Notes under the pieces: generated by a model
Told to the model about the DNA's origin: nothing
Databases searched by the model: none
What the model saw: only the letters and a program-made list of their open reading frames with translations
NCBI RefSeq assembly: GCF_000153165.2
Contig: NC_014472.1
Location: 1,485,501-1,549,500 of the forward strand
From: Maribacter sp. HTCC2170
GTDB lineage: Bacteria; Bacteroidota; Bacteroidia; Flavobacteriales; Flavobacteriaceae
Reading direction: 5' to 3'
Length of the DNA: 64,000 nucleotides
Made by a program: the position numbers and the translations under genes
Part shown: positions 9,102 through 17,126 of the stretch, one piece after another
How positions within the stretch are numbered: the first letter of the stretch is position 1
How the letters are laid out: each line of letters starts with the position of its first letter

Positions 9102-9584
9102 ATGCCAAAACCCTATTCCAAAGAACCCATCAAGGTTCCTCGATTTAATGAAGAATCTGGGTTTTATACTACCCCTGAACGCTCTAAAATCATGAGCAAG
9201 ATTCGTGGTAAAAACACCAAACCAGAACTTGCTTTTCGAAAAGCACTATGGGCTATAGGATATCGATACAGGGTTGATTCGAGAAAATTAATAGGCAGAC
9301 CCGATATTGTTCTCAATAAATACAAAACAGTCGTCTTCATTGATGGCGAGTTTTGGCATGGTCATAATTGGGAAGAACGAAAGCATAAAATAAAATCGAA
9401 CCGAGATTTCTGGATTGCCAAAATTGAACGGAACCAACAGCGAGATGCAGAAGTGAATTTAGCACTTGGCCAACAAGGGTATAAAGTATTCCGGTTTTGG
9501 GAGCATCAGATAAAAAAAGAATTGGATGAATGTCTTCAAAAAGTAATTGACCATCTTCAAAAAACAAGTTCTCTAAACCTTTAA
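9102..9584 (+). CDS. Vsr-like very short patch repair endonuclease
   Basis: A 160-residue PD-(D/E)XK-fold nuclease of the Vsr family, which nicks next to T:G mismatches arising from deamination of 5-methylcytosine. The family signature MSKIRGKNTKPEL is at 31-43, the catalytic Asp at D68 in GRPDIV, and the FWHGH motif at 84-88. Compared with E. coli Vsr, His64 is replaced by D81, the zinc ligands Cys66 and Cys73 correspond to E83 and W90, and no Cys equivalent to Cys117 is seen, so the structural zinc site appears to be absent. No cytosine methyltransferase gene is nearby. The ATG lies only about 10 bp after the sdh terminator, so the gene probably has its own promoter overlapping that region. 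Confidence 0.82.
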   Translation: MPKPYSKEPIKVPRFNEESGFYTTPERSKIMSKIRGKNTKPELAFRKALWAIGYRYRVDSRKLIGRPDIVLNKYKTVVFIDGEFWHGHNWEERKHKIKSNRDFWIAKIERNQQRDAEVNLALGQQGYKVFRFWEHQIKKELDECLQKVIDHLQKTSSLNL

Positions 9585-9628
9585 GGTTTTATTACTTTTA
9601 TAAATCGAGAACTAAATTATGCCCAACT

Positions 9629-10768
9629 ATGCCCATAAAATCAAAGCTCCCCAATGTAAAAACAACCATTTTTACAACTGTCGGGAAAATGGCCAAACAG
9701 CACAATGCCTTAAATCTATCACAGGGCTTTCCCAATTTTGAACCCGATCAACACCTACTCGATTTGGTTACAAAAGCCCTGAATGAAGGGCATAACCAAT
9801 ATGCACACATGGCGGGTTTGCCCAAACTAAGAGAAGTCATTACCAATAAAATATTGACCTTGCACCACAGGGAATATAACCCAGAAACAGAAATAACGGT
9901 TACGAACGGAGCTTCACAAGCTATTTTCACGGCTATTACAGCATTCGTTGAGCCCGGAGACGAGGTAATTGTATTTAAACCTGCCTATGATTGTTACGAA
10001 CCGGCTATTGAGGTAAATGGTGGCAGCCCTGTTTATTTACAATTGAATCAAAATTTCAAAGTTGATTGGGAAGTATTCCGAAATAAAATAACACAAAGGA
10101 CCAAAATGGTCATTGTGAATACCCCACACAATCCGAGTGGCACAATCTTTTCCAAAGAAGATATGCTTGAACTTCAAAAGAGTTTAAAAGACACCAATAT
10201 TATCGTTATAAGCGACGAGGTGTATGAACATATCGTCTTTGATGGTTATGTGCACGAAAGTGCATCCCGTTTTGATGATTTGGCATCACGCAGTTTTATC
10301 TGTGCTTCTTTTGGGAAAACTTTTCATGTGACAGGGTGGAAAGTGGGTTACTGCGTCGCACCTGCCGAACTAATGCATGAGTTCAGAAAGACTCACCAAT
10401 TCAATGTATTTTGTGTAGATCACCCTCTGCAACATGCACTGTCAACTTATCTTCAAGAACCTCAACATTATTTAAACCTCAATAATTTTTACCAGAAAAA
10501 GAGAGACTTATTCCTTAATGGCCTCAAGGGTTCACGTTTTGAGATAGCACCTTCAAAAGGCACTTATTTCCAATTGCTTGGATATTCAAAAATCACGGAT
10601 GAAAGTGATGTCGACTTTGCCAAAAGATTGATCATTGAATACAAATTAGCATCAATTCCCATTTCAGTATTTAACGTTGGAGGTCAAGACAATAAAGTCC
10701 TTCGATTTTGTTTTGCTAAAACGAATGATACGCTCGAACAAGCAACTGAAATTTTGAAAAAGCTTTAA
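9629..10768 (+). CDS. PLP-dependent aminotransferase, methionine aminotransferase type
   Basis: Class I/II aminotransferase of 379 residues. The PLP-binding lysine is K230 in SFGKTFHVTGWK; N164-x-P-H-N-P-S-G171 and D196 (ISDEVYEH) are the other conserved cofactor contacts. The SQGFPNFEPD segment at 31-40 and the K-T-F-H-V-T-G-W-K context match the YbdL/methionine aminotransferase branch, which transaminates methionine, His and aromatic residues using keto acids. The chosen ATG (9629) gives the family-like N-terminus; an upstream ATG at 9618 is out of frame. It is convergent with the thioredoxin-fold gene, whose stop is a single base away. Confidence 0.85.
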   Translation: MPIKSKLPNVKTTIFTTVGKMAKQHNALNLSQGFPNFEPDQHLLDLVTKALNEGHNQYAHMAGLPKLREVITNKILTLHHREYNPETEITVTNGASQAIFTAITAFVEPGDEVIVFKPAYDCYEPAIEVNGGSPVYLQLNQNFKVDWEVFRNKITQRTKMVIVNTPHNPSGTIFSKEDMLELQKSLKDTNIIVISDEVYEHIVFDGYVHESASRFDDLASRSFICASFGKTFHVTGWKVGYCVAPAELMHEFRKTHQFNVFCVDHPLQHALSTYLQEPQHYLNLNNFYQKKRDLFLNGLKGSRFEIAPSKGTYFQLLGYSKITDESDVDFAKRLIIEYKLASIPISVFNVGGQDNKVLRFCFAKTNDTLEQATEILKKL

Positions 10769-10769
10769 A

Positions 10770-11336
10770 CTAATCTACAGGTACAATTTTGTAATTAGGT
10801 ATATAAGAGGCGTTCTGAACAATAGCTTTTAGGTCTTTTTCCAAAGAAACCTTAGGGGTTTCGACAATTCGGTTTACTTCTTTCCCATCTTTCAAAATAA
10901 TAAATGTGGGGACTTTTATAATGTCATGCCCTCTTTCCTCACCAGTTGGGCTGTTTTTATAATTCTCACGTGCATTGTCCACTCCAACCATAGTGAGATT
11001 TTCCATAGGGAAATCAATACTATCCAAAATTTTATAAAAACGAGGGATTTCACGTCTGCTATCACCACACCAAGTGCCCATAAAAGCCAGAATCTCATAT
11101 TTCTTCAATCGCTTTTCAATGATGGTTAGTACTTCCGAATCTACCACATAATTATCATAATTGGTTTTGTACCATTGGGCAAAAGAATTTTGCTTTAGGC
11201 CTTCTTCATTTATAACACCCAGAAGCTTTTCTCTCCCGTTGGTGTCAGTTGATTTTTGATTGATTTCCTGAGCCCAAGTATTTAGAGTGCCCAAGCCGAA
11301 TAAAACTCCGATTATCAGTATAGTTCGTGTCTTCAT
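10770..11336 (-). CDS. Exported thioredoxin-fold protein with WCGDS motif
   Basis: The ORF extends further upstream, but the ATG at 11336 gives a clear signal peptide (MKTRTILIIG, cleavage after about TWAQ), so I use that start (188 residues). The thioredoxin-like domain spans about 60-185, with the active-site segment MGTWCGDSRRE (WCGDS, residues 89-93) and a cis-Pro-like KVPTFIIL. The second cysteine of a CxxC pair is replaced by Ser, so it cannot act as an ordinary dithiol oxidoreductase; a monothiol, chaperone or peroxidase-like role is possible. This WCGDS subgroup is common in Flavobacteriaceae. It is divergent from a histidine kinase gene that carries a periplasmic cysteine cluster. 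Confidence 0.75.
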   Translation of the reverse strand: MKTRTILIIGVLFGLGTLNTWAQEINQKSTDTNGREKLLGVINEEGLKQNSFAQWYKTNYDNYVVDSEVLTIIEKRLKKYEILAFMGTWCGDSRREIPRFYKILDSIDFPMENLTMVGVDNARENYKNSPTGEERGHDIIKVPTFIILKDGKEVNRIVETPKVSLEKDLKAIVQNASYIPNYKIVPVD

Positions 11337-11470
11337 AATAAAGGTTGTCATTTCTTCAAACCTAGGGTCAAATGGCATAATTACCCATAAAAATGTACCA
11401 TCTGCATTGAAAGTCATTTCAACAACAGTCCTGTATGAACCAACTGTTCTTTAGCGTTAATTGACGTTTA

Positions 11471-11478
11471 TACCTTTG
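11471..11478 (+). promoter_or_regulatory. Candidate -7 element upstream of the histidine kinase gene
   Basis: TACCTTTG fits the Bacteroidota TAnnTTTG element exactly, about 70 bp before the kinase ATG. No well-spaced TTG was found, so this is a partial match. Confidence 0.4.
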
Positions 11479-11550
11479 AAATAGCACTTTGTACACCAGA
11501 TTTGAGCATCTTGTACATTCTTATTACTTTTCTCATTAAATAAGTCCTAT

Positions 11551-12522
11551 ATGACATTTAAAGGCCTACATATATCCAAAATCCTAATCCACCTCCTTTT
11601 TTGGGCCTTGTTTGTATTCATATCACTTTTCGTATTTTCCAATTACTACTGGAAAGAGAATCCTTTTTTACAGTATTTCTTTATTCTTGTGGCCATTGTA
11701 TATGTGAATAATGGCATTCTTTTGCCATTTTTTGTCAAAAGAAAAATGTACTTGGTCTATGGTTTGATAATTGGGTCAATAGCATTTTTAGGTACACAAG
11801 CCTATTGCAATTATTTTGCGCAGTGTGGATGTTCGGTCATGAAATGCCTATCTGACTACCTCTGGCAAACCCTTGTACCCATCGTTTTCTTTTCTTTCCT
11901 ATGGATGTTGTATAGCTACCTTGAAAAACAGGAGGAGGTAGAACTCATTAAACAGGAACATACCGAAATGGAACTTCAATTCCTGAAATCACAGATAAAT
12001 CCGCATGTACTTTTCAATAACTTGAACACCATTTACTCCTATTCCCTTGAAAAGCCGAAAGAAGTTCCTGGAATGATCCTAAAACTCTCCGATAACTTGA
12101 AACATGTATTGTACGAGAGTGATGCCCACAAGATTGATTTACAGAAAGAGTTGGATTATATTGATAATTATATCGCCTTTCAAAAAATTAGAACCGAAAA
12201 TATAAAGGAGGTTGATTATAGCAAGGAAATTGAAGGCAATGACTTTGTAATTGCACCCCTTTTACTTATAACCCTCATTGAAAATGCTTTTAAACATAGC
12301 GCATCGAACAGCAAAATTACAATCCGTATTAGAGTAAAAAATGCTTCTTTGGAATGTATTTGTGAGAATGCTGTGAATCCAAATTATGATTCAGAGGAGA
12401 ACACTAAGATTGGTATGGTAAATTTGAAAAAACGATTAAATTTAATCTATAAAGACAAATATGAATTGAAAATCTCCAATGAGAATCTTTACAAGGTGAT
12501 CCTAAAAATTCAGCTTATATGA
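11551..12522 (+). CDS. LytS/YpdA-type sensor histidine kinase
   Basis: A 323-residue membrane histidine kinase of the His_kinase/LytS type. Four transmembrane helices are seen at about 10-29, 40-60, 70-84 and 106-122; the kinase core is cytoplasmic. The phospho-acceptor is H152 in SQINPHVLFNNLN, and the N box is LLITLIENAFKHS near residues 242-254. The loop between helices 3 and 4, predicted to be periplasmic, contains C86, C92, C94 and C99 within 14 residues, which is unusual for this family and could bind metal or sense redox state. It overlaps its response-regulator gene by four bases (ATGA), so the two form one operon. Confidence 0.88.
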   Translation: MTFKGLHISKILIHLLFWALFVFISLFVFSNYYWKENPFLQYFFILVAIVYVNNGILLPFFVKRKMYLVYGLIIGSIAFLGTQAYCNYFAQCGCSVMKCLSDYLWQTLVPIVFFSFLWMLYSYLEKQEEVELIKQEHTEMELQFLKSQINPHVLFNNLNTIYSYSLEKPKEVPGMILKLSDNLKHVLYESDAHKIDLQKELDYIDNYIAFQKIRTENIKEVDYSKEIEGNDFVIAPLLLITLIENAFKHSASNSKITIRIRVKNASLECICENAVNPNYDSEENTKIGMVNLKKRLNLIYKDKYELKISNENLYKVILKIQLI

Positions 12523-13229
12523 ACTGTATTATCATTGAAGATGAACTTCCAGCCCAACGGATTTTGCAGAACTATATCTCGAAATTACCAGATTTAACAA
12601 TCGAGGGCTGTTTTCAATCCGCCTTGAATGCCAATACGTTAATTTCAAACCAAAATATTGATGTTGTTTTTCTTGATATCAATCTCCCAGATATTTCAGG
12701 AATTCAATACATAAAGACCCTTGCCAATCCTCCTGCTGTGATTATGACGACTGCTTATCATGAACATGCGGTAGAGAGTTTTGAATTGGATACAATCTGC
12801 GATTATCTTGTAAAGCCCTTTTCATTCGAGCGTTTCTTAAAGGCCGTAAATAAGGCAAAAAAAAACCATCAAAAAAAGGCACACAACATCATCAACGTAG
12901 AAACAAGTACAGAACATGTTTTTTTAAACATTGATAAAACCCTTCATAAAATCAACTTCAGTGACATTATCTATATTGAATCTGACAAAAACTACGTGAC
13001 CGTGGTAACAGATCATGCAAAATGGTCCTATATTGAATCACTCAAAAATTGGATACTGAAATTGCCTGCTGACGATTTTATCCAAGTGCACAAATCATTT
13101 ATAGTTAGCTACAATAGAATTGAAAAAATTAATGGGAATCAATTGATAATGAAGGATAATAAAATTCCTATTGGAAGATCATTCAAGACTTCGCTTCTAA
13201 GAAAGGTTAACGGCAATGACTTAGGTTAA
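12519..13229 (+). CDS. LytTR-family response regulator
   Basis: A 236-residue response regulator. The receiver domain occupies about 1-120, with acidic residues E7/D8, the phospho-acceptor D53 (VVFLDINLPD), the conserved Thr/Ala region MTTAY and the Lys of YLVKPFSF. A LytTR DNA-binding domain follows at about 137-234 (FIQVHKSFIVSYNRI and IPIGRSFK are typical). Partner of the overlapping kinase. Targets are not visible. The 3' end overlaps the stop of the convergent serine hydrolase gene by four bases. Confidence 0.9.
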   Translation: MNCIIIEDELPAQRILQNYISKLPDLTIEGCFQSALNANTLISNQNIDVVFLDINLPDISGIQYIKTLANPPAVIMTTAYHEHAVESFELDTICDYLVKPFSFERFLKAVNKAKKNHQKKAHNIINVETSTEHVFLNIDKTLHKINFSDIIYIESDKNYVTVVTDHAKWSYIESLKNWILKLPADDFIQVHKSFIVSYNRIEKINGNQLIMKDNKIPIGRSFKTSLLRKVNGNDLG

Positions 13230-14380
13230 TCCAGGGCAGCATTGACCTTGCTCATGAAATCACCTATCTTATTTGGCTCCAACCACCTCGTAACAATCAC
13301 CAAATCGTTTTTATTGTCAATGACAATGAAATTGCCTCCAAATCCCGCAGCATAATAAATGTTCTCCGAGAGTCCTTTCCAATGGCGATTACCCTTTTTA
13401 TTTAACCACCACATATAACCATAATTTACATTGGGTTTTGAGGGTGTAATAGCTTTTTGAATCCATTCCTCGCTAATGATCCTTTCATTTCTCCATTTAC
13501 CATTGTTCAAGAACAATAAACCAAAACGTGCCATGTCTTCGGCATTTATGAATATTCCAGCACCTGAATGACCTCCACCCGTTACCGATTTCATTTGAAT
13601 TCCGTCTATCTCTGTCCAAGCATTTTTATAACCATGCCAACGCCATGTAGTCGATGCTCCAATTTTATCCATCACCTGCTCTTTTAGAATCATTGGCAAT
13701 GGTTTTCGCCACACGTGGGTAAGGGAATAAGCCAAAACATTTACACGAACATCGTTGTATTCCATAACTGTTCCCGGCTCATTGAGTTTTCTGAATTTCC
13801 AATCATCAATGTCACCTTCCTTTGGCGGTCTATCTCCCCAATCCTTACCACCCCAAAGTTCTCCAGACCAATCTGAATTTTGCTGCAAGAGATGCTCCCA
13901 TGTAATCTTGCCATTATGTTCACCTCCAAATGTACCATCCCAAATGTAATCCTCAACTATATCTTTCGTGTTTGCTATCAGCCCATGGTCCTCAGCCAAT
14001 CCGGCAATGGTTGATAAAAAACTTTTGGTAACACTAAAGGTCATATCAACTCGTTTGGTATCTCCCCATTTTGCAATTACATACCCGTTCTTTAAAATCA
14101 TTCCTGCCGGACCTCCACGCTTTTTGGTCGGCCCTAATATTTCATGAAATGGCTCTCTTTCAAATCCCTTTAATATTGCTATTCTAAGATCCCGCGAGCC
14201 AGAATATTCGTTGTTATTAGCAAATTCAACAGCAGCCTGAAGTTTTTCGGTGTCTATTTTAAATTCTTCGGAAGATTTCACCTCCCATTCTACATTTCGT
14301 TCCGGAAAGTAGAATTCTTCTTGTGAAATTGCAAAATTTGAGCATATAAGGGCTAAAAGAAGTAGTTTAAAAACTCGCAT
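13226..14380 (-). CDS. Exported serine hydrolase, class C beta-lactamase/PBP-like
   Basis: A 384-residue protein with an N-terminal signal peptide (MRVFKLLLLALICSNFAIS). The active-site tetrad SVTK is at 116-119 (S116 nucleophile, K119 general base), and an EYNDVRVN segment supplies the YxN motif. A late GGGHSGAG takes the place of the K/H-x-G motif (HSG). This is the esterase/DD-peptidase-like 'serine hydrolase' family, which is abundant in Bacteroidota. A true beta-lactamase function is unlikely to be its main role, since substrate selectivity in this family is broad. It lies 11 bp downstream of the GNAT gene on the same strand. Confidence 0.85.
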   Translation of the reverse strand: MRVFKLLLLALICSNFAISQEEFYFPERNVEWEVKSSEEFKIDTEKLQAAVEFANNNEYSGSRDLRIAILKGFEREPFHEILGPTKKRGGPAGMILKNGYVIAKWGDTKRVDMTFSVTKSFLSTIAGLAEDHGLIANTKDIVEDYIWDGTFGGEHNGKITWEHLLQQNSDWSGELWGGKDWGDRPPKEGDIDDWKFRKLNEPGTVMEYNDVRVNVLAYSLTHVWRKPLPMILKEQVMDKIGASTTWRWHGYKNAWTEIDGIQMKSVTGGGHSGAGIFINAEDMARFGLLFLNNGKWRNERIISEEWIQKAITPSKPNVNYGYMWWLNKKGNRHWKGLSENIYYAAGFGGNFIVIDNKNDLVIVTRWLEPNKIGDFMSKVNAALD

Positions 14381-14391
14381 GGTGATTGGTT

Positions 14392-14937
14392 TTATTCCTG
14401 GTTGAAGTTAATCAAATCAAATTGCATAAGCCAATCCAATTGCCTGTCTTTTCCAATGTAATAAGGGTGCATTCCAAACTTTGAGAATCCATGCCTTTCA
14501 TAGAACTTAATTGCTGCTTTATTAAGTTCCCAAACTCCTAGCCATAAGTATGACTTATTGGTCTTCTTGGCCAATTTCTTTGCCTCTTGAAGTATTTGCA
14601 ATCCCAAACCCTGACCCTGATATTCATTTATAACATAAATTCGTTCCAACTCAATCGAATCCATGTTTTTTAAATCAGATTGAGCCTCGTTTTGATTCAA
14701 TTTAAAATACCCTACGAGGTTTTCTTCTAAAAAAACAAAGTAAAAAGATGTGTTCGGATTTTTAAGTTCCTTATTCAATTTAGTCTTGTTGAATGCAAGG
14801 TCTATATAGTTTTTAAAATCTTCCGGGTCATTATCTTTTTCAAATGCATCAACGAATGTTGCTATCGAAACCTGCGTTAGCTCATTTATATCTTCCGGGC
14901 CACATTTTTTATATACAAGTTTGTGTTGCTTCCTCAT
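14392..14937 (-). CDS. GNAT family N-acetyltransferase
   Basis: A 181-residue acetyltransferase. The acetyl-CoA pyrophosphate loop is recognisable as NEYQGQGLGLQIL (Q/RxxGxG/A pattern). It is preceded by the beta-strand IELERIYV and followed by the characteristic ending in which NKAAIKFYERHGFSKFG marks the last helix and strand. The acceptor substrate cannot be predicted from the sequence; relatives act on amines of small molecules, peptides or protein N-termini. It is the upstream gene of a pair with the serine hydrolase. Confidence 0.85.
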   Translation of the reverse strand: MRKQHKLVYKKCGPEDINELTQVSIATFVDAFEKDNDPEDFKNYIDLAFNKTKLNKELKNPNTSFYFVFLEENLVGYFKLNQNEAQSDLKNMDSIELERIYVINEYQGQGLGLQILQEAKKLAKKTNKSYLWLGVWELNKAAIKFYERHGFSKFGMHPYYIGKDRQLDWLMQFDLINFNQE

Positions 14938-14954
14938 TACCCTTAAAATTAAGC

Positions 14955-14984
14955 AAAAAAAGAGCCACGTTGTGGGCGTGGCTC
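14955..14984 (-). terminator. Intrinsic terminator downstream of the 35-residue small ORF
   Basis: Read on the minus strand, GAGCCACG and CGTGGCTC form an 8-bp stem with a 7-base loop, followed by seven T residues. It lies 24 bp past the stop of the small ORF at 15009-15116 and upstream of the GNAT gene, so it closes a separate short transcript. Confidence 0.88.
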
Positions 14985-15008
14985 AAGGAATAAATTCTAT
15001 ACTAGTAT

Positions 15009-15116
15009 TTAAAGCATAAATAATTTTTTGGTCAATAAGACAACTCCACTGAAGAAGTCATTCTTGTAAACTTGTATTTTTTTAGGACTTGGGGCATGGT
15101 TAATTTGGGCTTCCAT
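15009..15116 (-). CDS. Small protein of 35 residues, unknown function
   Basis: An ATG-started ORF of 35 codons plus stop fills most of the 343-bp space between scoB and the acetyltransferase gene. The product has a polar, lysine-containing first half (MEAQINHAPSPKKIQVYKND) and a hydrophobic second half (FFSGVVLLTKKLFML). It is followed at once by a strong intrinsic terminator on the same strand, which argues for a dedicated short transcript. A near-match to the -7 element (TTACTTTG on the minus strand, about 15159-15166) lies some 45 bp upstream. I do not recognise the family. It could be a small membrane-associated peptide, or the transcript could be a non-coding RNA that happens to contain the frame. 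Confidence 0.5.
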   Translation of the reverse strand: MEAQINHAPSPKKIQVYKNDFFSGVVLLTKKLFML

Positions 15117-15280
15117 AATAAAGTAGGTTTATAGTTTTGATTTGGGTTTCAACTTTTTATTACAAAGTAAATTTAGATTAAAACGTATGTCTTCTCTAAA
15201 TTATTGTTGTGAAATAACTTTAAAATGTTGTGAAAAAAGTCAAAGGTGATTTTCATCGATGAACTACCTGCTTTTTTATT

Positions 15281-15934
15281 TTAAACCTGCATTTCAGGGA
15301 TATCTCCATCGATAATCAATACTCCTTCGGTCGCATTTTTTATGTCCTTAACGCTAACACCTGGAGCACGTTCTAAAAGTTTGAATCCTTCTTTTACCAC
15401 TTCAAGGACAGCAAGGTTTGTAACAATCTTTTTAACACAACCCACTCCTGTTAAAGGCAAACTACAATCCTTAAGTAATTTGGATTGACCAGCTCTATTG
15501 GTGTGCATCATAGCGACAATAATATTCTCTGCTGAAGCAACTAGATCCATCGCGCCTCCCATTCCCTTAACCATTTTACCTGGAATTTTCCAATTGGCAA
15601 TATCACCTTTTTCCGAAACTTCCATCGCACCCAGAATAGTAAGGTCTACGTGTTTGCCCCTAATCATGGCAAAACTGGTTGCCGAATCAAAGAATGAAGC
15701 TCCCGGTAAGGTTGTAATTGTTTGTTTGCCTGCATTTATGATATCTGCATCTTCTTCCCCTTCAAACGGAAATGGCCCCATACCCAAAACCCCGTTTTCA
15801 CTTTGAAATTCCACACTAATATCATTGCGTACAAAATTGGCAACAAGGGTGGGAATGCCTATCCCCAGATTTACATAATAGCCATCTTTGACCTCCTTTG
15901 CGATTCGCTTTGCGATTCCGTTCTTATCAAGCAT
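15281..15934 (-). CDS. scoB: 3-oxoacid CoA-transferase subunit B
   Basis: Beta subunit of a succinyl-CoA:3-ketoacid (3-oxoacid) CoA-transferase, 217 residues from the ATG at 15934; the longer frame upstream lies inside the preceding gene and is not conserved-looking. The catalytic glutamate is E46 in the SENGVLGMGP motif that defines subunit B, with LGIGIPT ahead of it. With ScoA it moves CoA between succinyl-CoA and acetoacetate or a related oxoacid, feeding ketone body and butanoate metabolism. It starts one base after the stop of an inserted small gene, so it is translationally coupled to that gene rather than directly to scoA. Confidence 0.93.
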   Translation of the reverse strand: MLDKNGIAKRIAKEVKDGYYVNLGIGIPTLVANFVRNDISVEFQSENGVLGMGPFPFEGEEDADIINAGKQTITTLPGASFFDSATSFAMIRGKHVDLTILGAMEVSEKGDIANWKIPGKMVKGMGGAMDLVASAENIIVAMMHTNRAGQSKLLKDCSLPLTGVGCVKKIVTNLAVLEVVKEGFKLLERAPGVSVKDIKNATEGVLIIDGDIPEMQV

Positions 15935-15935
15935 G

Positions 15936-16277
15936 TTAATTTCTTTTAATAATATAGGAATTAAACTTATGAGCTTTCTCACTATCATGTCTCCAAAACA
16001 TAATAGGTATACTGAATGTAAAAACTGCAATTGCTCCTAAAAAGCTCCAAAGAACTATTGTCGATATAATTCCAAGTCCAACTCCTAACAAAACAATTCT
16101 GTTATCAACAATGGCCGTAATTCTATTTAGATGTTTTTTATCCATTTTACCGCAGTTTTGGCAATTTACATGGACTTCATCACCTCTCAATTTCATTTGT
16201 AACTCAGCTCTAGTGTTCTCTTTTTCTTTAAGTGTATTTTGTTTTTTACATGCAGAGCAGGTATATGATAACTTCAT
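15936..16277 (-). CDS. Zinc-ribbon membrane protein inserted between scoA and scoB
   Basis: A 113-residue protein not normally part of a CoA-transferase operon. The N-terminal 50 residues hold two CxxC pairs (CSACKKQ at 7-10 and CQNCGKM about 30 residues later), reading as a zinc ribbon. Residues 60-95 are two hydrophobic segments or a long hairpin (IVLLGVGLGIISTIVLWSFLG and beyond), ending in a basic tail. The frame sits 17 bp after scoA and one base before the scoB ATG, so all three genes are probably co-translated. I do not recognise a named family. A membrane anchor or an unrelated passenger are both possible. Confidence 0.75.
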   Translation of the reverse strand: MKLSYTCSACKKQNTLKEKENTRAELQMKLRGDEVHVNCQNCGKMDKKHLNRITAIVDNRIVLLGVGLGIISTIVLWSFLGAIAVFTFSIPIMFWRHDSEKAHKFNSYIIKRN

Positions 16278-16294
16278 TTATTGAGTATTAGTAA

Positions 16295-16996
16295 TCAATC
16301 CCTTTGTCTTACCGTTCGTTGTTCTATTCGCTTCTCGTAATGTTCACCTTGGAATATGCGTTGTACAAATATTCCAGGTATATGTATTTCGTTTGGATTC
16401 AAGGAACCTGCAGGCACCAATTCCTCAACCTCGGCTACTGTAATTTTGGCCGCCCCACACATACAAGGATTAAAATTACGTGCAGTACCTTTAAATATTA
16501 GATTTCCTGCCTCATCCCCTTTCCATGCCTTAACAAAGGAAAAATCAGCCTCATAGGCGTTTTCCAGAACATACATCTTACCATTGAATTCTCTTGTCTC
16601 CTTTCCCTCGGCTACTTCTGTGCCGTATCCTGCAGGAGTATAGAAAGCGGGGAAACCAGCTTGAGCGGCCCTACATTTTTCCGCCAAAGTGCCTTGAGGG
16701 GTGAGCTCCACCTCCAACTCACCACTTAGCATCTGTCGTTCAAACTCGTCATTCTCTCCAACATATGAAGATGTCATTTTTCGTATCTGTCGTTTTTGGA
16801 GTAAAAGCCCCAGACCAAAATCATCAACCCCAGCATTGTTTGATATACATGAAATATCTGTAATACCCAATCGTACCAATTCGGCTATTGTGTTTTCAGG
16901 AATTCCACAGAGACCAAAGCCGCCCAACATAAATGTCATTCCGTCTTTTACCCCTTTTAATGCCTCACGTACATTCTCTACTGTTTTACGAATCAT
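16295..16996 (-). CDS. scoA: 3-oxoacid CoA-transferase subunit A
   Basis: Alpha subunit of the same CoA-transferase, 233 residues. The CoA-binding glycine-rich region [12 protein letters not shown] (around 26-37) and the [16 protein letters not shown] segment near the middle match ScoA/AtoD-type subunits. It is the first gene of the three-gene run scoA, zinc-ribbon gene, scoB. It lies next to the bidirectional terminator at 17057-17093 that separates it from the PBP gene. Confidence 0.93.
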   Translation of the reverse strand: MIRKTVENVREALKGVKDGMTFMLGGFGLCGIPENTIAELVRLGITDISCISNNAGVDDFGLGLLLQKRQIRKMTSSYVGENDEFERQMLSGELEVELTPQGTLAEKCRAAQAGFPAFYTPAGYGTEVAEGKETREFNGKMYVLENAYEADFSFVKAWKGDEAGNLIFKGTARNFNPCMCGAAKITVAEVEELVPAGSLNPNEIHIPGIFVQRIFQGEHYEKRIEQRTVRQRD

Positions 16997-17056
16997 AAAA
17001 ATTGTCTTGGATTAAACAAAAATATCCCTATTACTAAATTAGCATTTTAAAAAAGA

Positions 17057-17093
17057 AAATGCCCTTACTTTATTTTAAAAAGTAAGGGCATTT
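17057..17093 (-). terminator. Strong intrinsic terminator of the PBP1A-gldH-ricT operon
   Basis: A 15-bp stem (AAATGCCCTTACTTT and its complement) with a 7-base A/T loop, followed on the minus strand by a T-rich tract, lies 33 bp past the PBP stop. The stem is long and the sequence on the other side is also T-rich, so it may act in both directions. Confidence 0.9.
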
Positions 17094-17126
17094 AGCTTTT
17101 AAGATATTAGGTTATCTATGCCATTA

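Noticed and set aside
9629-10768. Possible kynurenine or aspartate aminotransferase identity for the PLP enzyme.
   Set aside because: The QGFPNF and ASFGKTFHVTGWK sequences fit the methionine-type YbdL branch better, though substrate overlap is known.
15252-15263. Perfect 12-bp palindrome TTCATCGATGAA after scoB.
   Set aside because: More than a dozen 12-bp palindromes are expected by chance in this window; it is not a known parS or terminator sequence and has no T-run.
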